64,000 nucleotides of DNA from Phytobacter ursingii (GTDB lineage Bacteria; Pseudomonadota; Gammaproteobacteria; Enterobacterales; Enterobacteriaceae). Location: assembly GCA_901456055.1 (NCBI GenBank), contig CABDWT010000004.1, forward strand, positions 744,001 to 808,000, written 5' to 3'. Numbering within the stretch: position 1 is the stretch's first letter; every line of letters starts with the position of its first letter. Below are positions 58,450 to 64,000 of the stretch, in pieces. The notes beneath the pieces are model-generated. The model was not told the DNA's origin. It saw nothing but the letters and a program-made list of their open reading frames with translations, and did no database searches. Made by a program: the position numbers and the translations under genes.

Positions 58450-58495
58450 CGAAGAGTGTGGTTAAATTGTTTCCTGATGTTTCTGATTTCATGGC

Positions 58496-58523
58496 AAAAA
58501 AAGCCCGACGCGGGCGCCGGGCT
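58496..58523 (-). terminator. Intrinsic terminator of yqhD-dkgA
   Basis: On the minus strand AGCCCG and CGGGCT close a GC-rich loop and are followed by seven T residues, 18 bases past the dkgA stop. Confidence 0.85.
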
Positions 58524-58540
58524 GGGGGGAGTAAAAAGAA

Positions 58541-59368
58541 TTAGCCGCCGAACTGATCCGGGTCAGGGCCAAGACGTTTCCCCTGATCGAGTCTGGCGAT
58601 TTCGCCCAGTTCGTCTTTATCGAGACGGAAATCCCAGACGTCAAAGTTCTCGGCAATGCGTGCCGGGGTAACGGATTTCGGGATCACGATCAGGCCGCAG
58701 TCCAGATGCCAGCGAATCACAATCTGTGCTGGGGTTTTGCCGTATTTATCCGCCAGTTCGCGAATAATTTTCTGATCAAATACCCCTTCGCCACCCTGTG
58801 CCAGCGGGCTCCAGGATTCGGTCTGGATTTTGTGCGTGGCGTTCCAGGCATGCAACTGACGCTGCTGCAAAAGAGGGTGCAGCTCAATCTGGTTAATAAC
58901 CGGGGTCACGTTTGTCTCATCAATCAGCTTCTGCAGATGATGAATCTGGAAATTACACACCCCAATACTCTTCACCAGGCCCTGTTCCTGGAGTTTGATC
59001 ATTCCTTTCCAGGCCTCGACATAGTGATCGATAGCCGGGACCGGCCAGTGCATCAGGTAGAGATCAACATAATCAAGCTGGAGTTTGTCGAGGCTTTCCT
59101 GCAATGCTTCCTGTGGGCGTTTCTGATCGTCATTCCACAGTTTTGTGGTAATAAACAGGTCATCACGCGCAACGCCTGCACTTTTTAATGCCGTGCCAAC
59201 GCCGTCTTCATTTTTATACGCGGCAGCGGTATCGATAGAGCGATAGCCGACTTCCAGCGCTTTGTGAATGGCGGAAACCACTTCCTCATTGCCCGCTTTC
59301 CACACGCCAAGACCCAGCTGCGGCATCAGATTGCCGTCCGAAAGCTTAATCACGGTTGGATGTGTCAT
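58541..59368 (-). CDS. dkgA: 2,5-diketo-D-gluconate reductase A (methylglyoxal reductase)
   Basis: A 275-residue aldo-keto reductase. The catalytic tetrad is visible in SIDTAAAYKNE (Asp about 46, Tyr about 51), FITTKLW (Lys about 76) and YLMHWPVP (His about 109). The NADPH-binding PKSVTPARIAEN is near 230. It reduces 2,5-diketogluconate, methylglyoxal and furfural. An excellent CAGGAGG lies before the ATG. It follows yqhD on the same strand after 101 bases that hold a perfect palindrome. Confidence 0.95.
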   Translation of the reverse strand: MTHPTVIKLSDGNLMPQLGLGVWKAGNEEVVSAIHKALEVGYRSIDTAAAYKNEDGVGTALKSAGVARDDLFITTKLWNDDQKRPQEALQESLDKLQLDYVDLYLMHWPVPAIDHYVEAWKGMIKLQEQGLVKSIGVCNFQIHHLQKLIDETNVTPVINQIELHPLLQQRQLHAWNATHKIQTESWSPLAQGGEGVFDQKIIRELADKYGKTPAQIVIRWHLDCGLIVIPKSVTPARIAENFDVWDFRLDKDELGEIARLDQGKRLGPDPDQFGG

Positions 59369-59386
59369 GCATTCCTCCTGTATGAG

Positions 59387-59410
59387 CTTACCGGGACATG
59401 TCCCGGTAAG
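59387..59410. other. Perfect 24-base palindrome between yqhD and dkgA
   Basis: Both strands read CTTACCGGGACA followed by TGTCCCGGTAAG. It lies 19 bases before the dkgA start and about 60 bases past the yqhD stop. As RNA it would form a hairpin with a minimal loop just upstream of the dkgA ribosome site, so it could affect processing or translation; as DNA it could be an operator. Confidence 0.65.
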
Positions 59411-59469
59411 GTTGTGTGCATTAAGTCTGGACGAAAAGTCCAAAAACGAAAGGCAGCGGAGTAAAAAGC

Positions 59470-60633
59470 TTAGCGTGCCGCTTCGTAAATGCGACGGCTG
59501 ACATCAAGAGTAATGTCCTGATGTTCGCCGAGTTTTGTCATGCCGTGTTCTTCCAGTTTTGCCAGCAGCGCCGGGATGGAGCTACCGTCCAGACCGTAAC
59601 CGGACAGGCGAGTCGGTACACCCATCTGTTCAAAGAAACCACGGGTTGCTTCGATAGCGGCATCAATACGGCTGTCTTCGGAACCTTCGGTGATATTCCA
59701 GACGCGTTCTGCGTATTGCAGCAATTTGGCGCGTTTGGTGTCGCGTTTTTCATTCCACAAAGCAGGGAGCACTATCGCCAACGTTTGGGCATGGTCAAGA
59801 CCGTGCATTGCCGTCAGTTCATGGCCAAGCATATGGGTCGCCCAGTCTTGCGGCACGCCCGCGCCAATCAGGCCGTTCAGCGCCTGGGTGGCCGCCCACA
59901 TGACGTTGGCGCGAATATCGTAATTTTCCGGTTCTTTCAGCGCTTTCGGGCCTTCTTCGATGAGCGTCAGCAGAATACCTTCGGCGAAGCGATCCTGAAT
60001 TTTACCGTTCACCGGGTAAGTGACATATTGCTCAACGGTATGCACAAAGGCATCGACAACGCCGTTCGCCACCTGACGCGGCGGCAGGGTGTAGGTGTAT
60101 ACCGGATCCAGCACGGCAAAAATCGGCTGAACGTGTTCAGACATAAATGCTTGTTTATCACCGGTGGTTTTACGGGAGATAACTGCGCCTTTGTTGGATT
60201 CGGAACCGGTGGCTGGCAGGGTCAGCACGGAGCCCATTGGGATCGCACTGGTGATTTTGCCGCCGTAGGTTTGCAGAATTTCCCACGGGTCCACGCCATC
60301 GGCGTAATGGGCCGCTGCGGCGATAAATTTGGTACCATCCAGTACAGAGCCGCCGCCGACCGCCAGCAGGAAGGTGATGTTGTCATCCTTGGCGATTTTG
60401 ACGGCTTTCATCAGGGTTTCGTAAGACGGGTTGGGTTCGATGCCGCTGAATTCCCGTACATCCAGACCTTCCAGCGCGCTATATACCTGATCCAGCACGC
60501 CGTTTTTCTTCACGCTACCGCCACCGTAGGTAATCAGTACGCGAGCGTCTGCCGGAATTTGTTCACGCAAATCGGCAATCGCGCCTTTACCAAACAGGAT
60601 GCGGGTAGGGGTATGGAGATTAAAGTTGTTCAT
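59470..60633 (-). CDS. yqhD: NADPH-dependent aldehyde reductase YqhD
   Basis: A 387-residue iron/zinc-type alcohol dehydrogenase. LITYGGGSVKKNGVL and LAVGGGSVLDGTKFIAAAAH form the NADPH-binding part. The metal ligands lie in VDAFVHTVEQY (Asp, His, about 194-198) and HMLGHELTAMHGLDHAQ (two His, about 267 and 281). It removes short-chain and peroxidation-derived aldehydes. First gene of the yqhD-dkgA operon, divergent from its activator gene yqhC. TAAAGGGAACGAGCA precedes the ATG. Confidence 0.97.
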   Translation of the reverse strand: MNNFNLHTPTRILFGKGAIADLREQIPADARVLITYGGGSVKKNGVLDQVYSALEGLDVREFSGIEPNPSYETLMKAVKIAKDDNITFLLAVGGGSVLDGTKFIAAAAHYADGVDPWEILQTYGGKITSAIPMGSVLTLPATGSESNKGAVISRKTTGDKQAFMSEHVQPIFAVLDPVYTYTLPPRQVANGVVDAFVHTVEQYVTYPVNGKIQDRFAEGILLTLIEEGPKALKEPENYDIRANVMWAATQALNGLIGAGVPQDWATHMLGHELTAMHGLDHAQTLAIVLPALWNEKRDTKRAKLLQYAERVWNITEGSEDSRIDAAIEATRGFFEQMGVPTRLSGYGLDGSSIPALLAKLEEHGMTKLGEHQDITLDVSRRIYEAAR

Positions 60634-60826
60634 TGCTCGTTCCCTTTAGGTGGGTGATAGAAGAGCAGGCAGGATGCTGCCCGATGGCATTAATTGTGGC
60701 CGTGGCGGGCTTGCCTCTCAATGCACATTTCTGCCGATGTCTTGCCTGTTTCTCCAGGTTACTGGAGAAACCGCACAAAAGATTGCACACTGTAGCGGTC
60801 AAAAAACAGTGAAGGAGCGGCGAATT

Positions 60827-61726
60827 ATGAACCGTGACGAGATTTGCCAGGTATTAACGCAAAAAGTAAAAACACTGAAAAATAATGAAAATTATCTCAG
60901 CACGCTGCTTCCGGATATCCGTTTGCTTTACGGCACTGAGCCGGGAACCCGTACCCCGGTGATGTATCAGCCGGGGATCGTTTTTCTCTTCTCCGGCCAT
61001 AAAATTGGTTATATCAATGAGCGTGTGTTTCGCTACGATACCAATGAATATTTACTCCTTACCGTACCTTTACCGTTTGAGTGCGAAACCTATGCAACGC
61101 CAGAAGTTCCGCTGGCGGGATTACGCCTTAACGTCGACATTCTGCAGTTACAGGAACTGTTGATGGATATCGGCGAAGATGAATCTTTCCAGCCCGCGAT
61201 GGCGGCAAGCGGTATCAACTCTGCCACCCTGTCCGAGGAAATTCTGTGTGCGGCGGAACGTTTACTCGACGTGATGGAGCGCCCGCTGGACGCCCGTATT
61301 CTGGGTAAACAGATCATTCGTGAACTGCTCTATCACGTGCTCATCGGGCCGCGTGGCGGCGCATTACTGGCGTTGGTCAGCCGCCAGACCCATTTCAGCT
61401 TAATCAGCCGGGTGCTTAAACGCATTGAGAGCCAGTACACAGAAAACCTGAGCGTCGACGAACTGGCTGCTGAGGCGAATATGAGCGTCTCTGCGTTTCA
61501 CCATAACTTTAAATCGGTGACCAGCACCTCGCCGTTGCAATACCTCAAAAGCTACCGCCTGCACAAAGCACGGATGATGATGATCCACGATGGTATGAAG
61601 GCCAGCGCTGCGGCCATTCGTGTGGGTTATGAAAGCCCGTCGCAATTTAGCCGCGAGTTTAAACGCTATTTTGGCGTCACGCCGGGGGAAGATGCGGCGC
61701 GTATTCGTATGATGCAAGGGGGCTGA
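60827..61726 (+). CDS. yqhC: AraC-family activator YqhC
   Basis: A 299-residue regulator that in E. coli activates yqhD-dkgA in response to aldehydes such as glyoxal and furfural. The N-terminal AraC_N sensor domain (about residues 25-180) is followed by two helix-turn-helix motifs ([21 protein letters not shown] and [22 protein letters not shown], about 215-285). The ATG at [14 protein letters not shown] follows AAGGAGCGG and matches K-12; the long upstream open frame covers the divergent promoter region. Confidence 0.95.
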   Translation: MNRDEICQVLTQKVKTLKNNENYLSTLLPDIRLLYGTEPGTRTPVMYQPGIVFLFSGHKIGYINERVFRYDTNEYLLLTVPLPFECETYATPEVPLAGLRLNVDILQLQELLMDIGEDESFQPAMAASGINSATLSEEILCAAERLLDVMERPLDARILGKQIIRELLYHVLIGPRGGALLALVSRQTHFSLISRVLKRIESQYTENLSVDELAAEANMSVSAFHHNFKSVTSTSPLQYLKSYRLHKARMMMIHDGMKASAAAIRVGYESPSQFSREFKRYFGVTPGEDAARIRMMQGG

Positions 61727-61755
61727 TTTTCCTTCTCCTTTTGGGAGAAGGAAAA
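61727..61755. terminator. Bidirectional hairpin between yqhC and yghB
   Basis: TTTTCCTTCTCC and GGAGAAGGAAAA form a perfect 12-bp stem with a five-base loop, directly after the yqhC stop and 11 bases from the end of the convergent yghB. The A/T base of the stem supplies short U-runs on both strands. Confidence 0.8.
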
Positions 61756-61766
61756 GAGGAAAAGTA

Positions 61767-62426
61767 TCAGGCGCTGCAGTATTTTTTCTTAATCACCACG
61801 GCCAGGGTGCCCACCAGCCCGGCGACCAGCAGGAAAAGCGGCAGAATCATCAGGAATGTCATCACCTGATCTTCGTGGCGTTTTACAAAGGGGATCATGC
61901 TGATGGCGTAGCCCAGCGTGGTGATCATGCCGACCCACAGCAGGCCGCTCAACCAGTTGAAAAGCTGGAAACGGCGGCTGGATAAGCCTGAAATCCCGGC
62001 CATGGTTGGCAGCAGGGTGCGCACGAACGCCAGGAAGCGCCCAGCCAACAGCGCCAGCAAACCGTGTCGGTCAAACATGCAGGTCGCCCGCTGATGATAT
62101 TTCTCCGGCAACTGCGCCAGCCAGCCCTTCACCACGCGGGTATTCCCCAGCCAACGCCCCTGCAGGTAGCTCAACCAGCAACCCAGGCTGGCGGCAGAAG
62201 TCAGGATTACGAGTGTCGACAGGTAGTCCATGCAACCACGCGCCACCAGCGCGCCAGCCAATAAAAGCAAACTGTCCCCAGGCAAAAACGAGGCTGGAAG
62301 CAATCCGTTTTCTAAAAAGAGAGTGGCAAACATCACTAAATAAACGACGCCAACAATATGTGGATTCGCCAGCGCTGCAAAGTCGTGGTGCCAGAGCGCA
62401 GCGATAATGTCTTGAATTACAGCCAT
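61767..62426 (-). CDS. yghB: DedA-family inner-membrane protein YghB
   Basis: A 219-residue membrane protein, the same length as K-12 YghB. The DedA (VTT) signature is visible: [23 protein letters not shown] (about 38-60, with the acidic residues) and [18 protein letters not shown] (about 126-143, with the essential Arg). With its paralogue YqjA it supports cell division, membrane proton balance and drug resistance; DedA proteins are linked to undecaprenyl-phosphate or phospholipid flipping. Located between yqhC and metC, as in K-12. Confidence 0.95.
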   Translation of the reverse strand: MAVIQDIIAALWHHDFAALANPHIVGVVYLVMFATLFLENGLLPASFLPGDSLLLLAGALVARGCMDYLSTLVILTSAASLGCWLSYLQGRWLGNTRVVKGWLAQLPEKYHQRATCMFDRHGLLALLAGRFLAFVRTLLPTMAGISGLSSRRFQLFNWLSGLLWVGMITTLGYAISMIPFVKRHEDQVMTFLMILPLFLLVAGLVGTLAVVIKKKYCSA

Positions 62427-62557
62427 GGACTTTCCTGTGGTACCGCTTAGAGAAGGCTATTGTACCCGCTTATCGCCCGAAACACCTTGATCCCAGGCGC
62501 AATTAATACAGAGTATTCTGCTGGCGTAATGAGAATTTTCAACCAGCAGTTAACAAT

Positions 62558-63745
62558 TTATACGATGCGCTGAAAACCTGCAGCCAAATCTTCAATTAAA
62601 TCATCAACATCTTCCAGACCAATATGAACACGAATCAGAGTGCCGCTAAAATCCACGCCGCTGTCAGGACGGATAGCCGCGATCTGTTCCGGTTGATTTG
62701 CCAGAATTAATGATTCATACCCGCCCCAGGAGTAGGCCATGCTGAACAGCGAGAAATTATCGAGATAGGCCGCCATCTCTTCATTGTTAAGGCGCTTGTT
62801 CAGAATGAAGGAAAACAGACCGCTGCTGCCGTTAAAATCGCGCTTCCAGAACTCATGTCCTTTGCTACCTGGCAGCGCCGGATGGTTAACTTGCGCGACT
62901 TGCGGGTGCGAAGCCAGCCACTGTGCGATTTTCAGGCTGCTTTCATGATGCTGACGCAGACGTACGCCCAGGGTACGCAGGCCGCGACTGGTCATATACG
63001 CCGTATCAGCATCGACCATTTGCCCCATCAGATAGGCATTCTCGCGCAGTTGATCCCAACAGCGGGCATTGGAAACCGCGGTACCAATCATGCCATCAGA
63101 GTGACCAATCAGGTATTTGGTGGCTGCCTGAATAGAAATATCGATATCGAACTCAAGCGCCTTAAAGAGAATGCCCGCAGCCCAGGTATTGTCGATCATA
63201 ATGATCGCCTCGGGCGCAACGCTTCTGACAGCCTGCACGATTGCCGGCACATCATGGACTTCCATGGTTATCGAGCCTGGTGATTCGAGAAATACGATTT
63301 TGGTGTTGGGCTGTATCAGACGCACAATACTTGCGCCGATCATTGGGTCAAACCAGCTGGTGGTTACCCCCAGTTTGGCGAGGATTTTGGTGCTGAAATC
63401 CTGTGTGGGTTCATAGGCCGTATTGGTCATCAGGATATGGTCGCCCTGTTCGACAAACGCCAGGATGGTATTGGCTACCGCGGCTGCGCCGCAGGGGAAA
63501 AGAGCACAGCCAGCGCCACCTTCCAGCTCGCACATGGCTTCCTGTAACGAGAAATGGGTCAGCGTGCCGCGACGTCCATAAAAAAGCTCGCCCTTCGCGC
63601 GGTTGCGCGTGGCCTGCTTTTTCGCCTCGACCGTATCGAAAACCAGAGAGGAAGCTCGCTGAATAACGCTATTCACCGAACCCTGCGTGTATTTCTTGCT
63701 GCGCCCCGCGTTAACCAGAGCAGTATCAATATGCTTCGCCGTCAT
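62558..63745 (-). CDS. metC: Cystathionine beta-lyase
   Basis: A 395-residue PLP enzyme that splits cystathionine to homocysteine, pyruvate and ammonia in methionine synthesis. The PLP lysine is in [16 protein letters not shown] (Lys about 210), with [13 protein letters not shown] (about 56) and [13 protein letters not shown] (about 337) also typical. MetJ boxes directly upstream support regulation by S-adenosylmethionine. Divergent from exbB, as in K-12. Confidence 0.97.
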   Translation of the reverse strand: MTAKHIDTALVNAGRSKKYTQGSVNSVIQRASSLVFDTVEAKKQATRNRAKGELFYGRRGTLTHFSLQEAMCELEGGAGCALFPCGAAAVANTILAFVEQGDHILMTNTAYEPTQDFSTKILAKLGVTTSWFDPMIGASIVRLIQPNTKIVFLESPGSITMEVHDVPAIVQAVRSVAPEAIIMIDNTWAAGILFKALEFDIDISIQAATKYLIGHSDGMIGTAVSNARCWDQLRENAYLMGQMVDADTAYMTSRGLRTLGVRLRQHHESSLKIAQWLASHPQVAQVNHPALPGSKGHEFWKRDFNGSSGLFSFILNKRLNNEEMAAYLDNFSLFSMAYSWGGYESLILANQPEQIAAIRPDSGVDFSGTLIRVHIGLEDVDDLIEDLAAGFQRIV

Positions 63746-63764
63746 GTTCGCTTAACCTGTTTTT

Positions 63765-63788
63765 ATACGTCTGGATGTCCAGACTACC
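63765..63788. promoter_or_regulatory. Tandem MetJ boxes of metC
   Basis: Three adjacent 8-mers, ATACGTCT, GGATGTCC and AGACTACC, match the AGACGTCT met box at seven, five and five positions. They lie 20-43 bases before the metC start, which is the normal place for MetJ repression. Confidence 0.75.
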
Positions 63789-63915
63789 ATGAATGCCAGG
63801 TGATGCATCGATACCCGTTCTGATAAAGCATAAAATTTTATGAATATTCAGCTATGAGACTTTTTTACTGCGTGAGCGCAAGGAAAATGCGGGGATATTG
63901 CGGCAGTATGTAAAT

Positions 63916-63934
63916 ACTAATGAGAACTACTATC
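63916..63934. promoter_or_regulatory. Fur box upstream of exbB
   Basis: ACTAATGAGAACTACTATC matches the 19-base Fur consensus GATAATGATAATCATTATC at 13 positions. E. coli exbBD is repressed by Fur with iron. It lies about 64 bases before the exbB start. Confidence 0.7.
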
Positions 63935-63997
63935 AATTCGACGATGTTTTGATATTATTATGCTCAGATTTTGTGATATGCGTCGTGGAGATACACA

Positions 63998-64000
63998 GTG
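63998..64000 (+). CDS. exbB: Start codon of exbB (gene continues outside the window)
   Basis: The last three bases are GTG, preceded by GTGGAGATACACA. E. coli exbB starts with GTG behind the same leader (CGTGGAGATACACA), divergent from metC. Only the start codon is present, so the call rests on position, leader and the Fur box. ExbB is the TonB-linked proton-channel subunit of the inner membrane. Confidence 0.75.

Noticed and set aside
59521-60657. 378-codon plus-strand frame inside yqhD
   Set aside because: Exact antisense of yqhD; residue composition is that of a shadow frame and there is no homology I recognise.

Overview
The window is an ordinary-composition stretch of an Enterobacteriaceae chromosome. 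Gene content and order match the E. coli / Salmonella / Citrobacter backbone from rpoD to exbB, with proteins close to E. coli K-12 but clearly diverged. I favour a Citrobacter-like organism, but the genus cannot be fixed from this sequence alone. No rRNA, tRNA, CRISPR array, phage or insertion sequence was seen.

Layout. 1-1888: the start of a group 2 type capsule export operon (kpsF, then kpsE running off the left edge), with an AT-rich 0.5 kb flank, next to rpoD. 2453-6607: the rpsU-dnaG-rpoD macromolecular synthesis operon. 6846-20000: tsaD, a thiamine-diphosphate enzyme of the pyruvate oxidase type, plsY, folB, uppP, cca, ygiM, ygiF, glnE and hldE. 19931-20112: a type I toxin-antitoxin locus (Ibs peptide with antisense Sib RNA). 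20309-34547: yqiK-yqiJ, ubiK, FMN riboswitch plus ribB, a small membrane protein, zupT, ygiD, ygiC-ygiB, tolC, and nudF-yqiB-cpdA-yqiA-parE.

34596-46124 is the accessory region, inserted between parE and ygiN, which lie close together in K-12. It has three parts. The first is a hexuronate block: a GPH-family transporter and uxaC facing away from uxuA, with shared operator-like motifs and a CRP site between them. The second is a yeaR-yoaG pair with a NarL-like site, in which YoaG is an internally duplicated, single-chain version, followed by a lone acireductone dioxygenase gene. The third is an AraC regulator facing a DUF2264 protein, a LacY-type transporter and a GH88 unsaturated uronyl hydrolase. 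Together the first and third parts suggest uptake and cytoplasmic breakdown of a small uronic-acid-containing oligosaccharide, feeding glucuronate towards KDG. This is the best candidate for a poorly described system.

46220-64000: ygiN-mdaB, a full-length AraC/GyrI fusion related to YgiV, parC, plsC, ftsP, ygiQ, a tandemly amplified palindromic repeat that runs into the end of a yqhG-like gene, a lipoprotein, a DASS anion transporter, dkgA-yqhD with divergent yqhC, yghB, metC with MetJ boxes, and a Fur box in front of the exbB start codon, which forms the last three bases. Compared with K-12, qseBC, ygiW, mqsRA and ygiS are absent between mdaB and parC, glgS is absent beside ubiK, and the ttd genes are absent beside tsaD.
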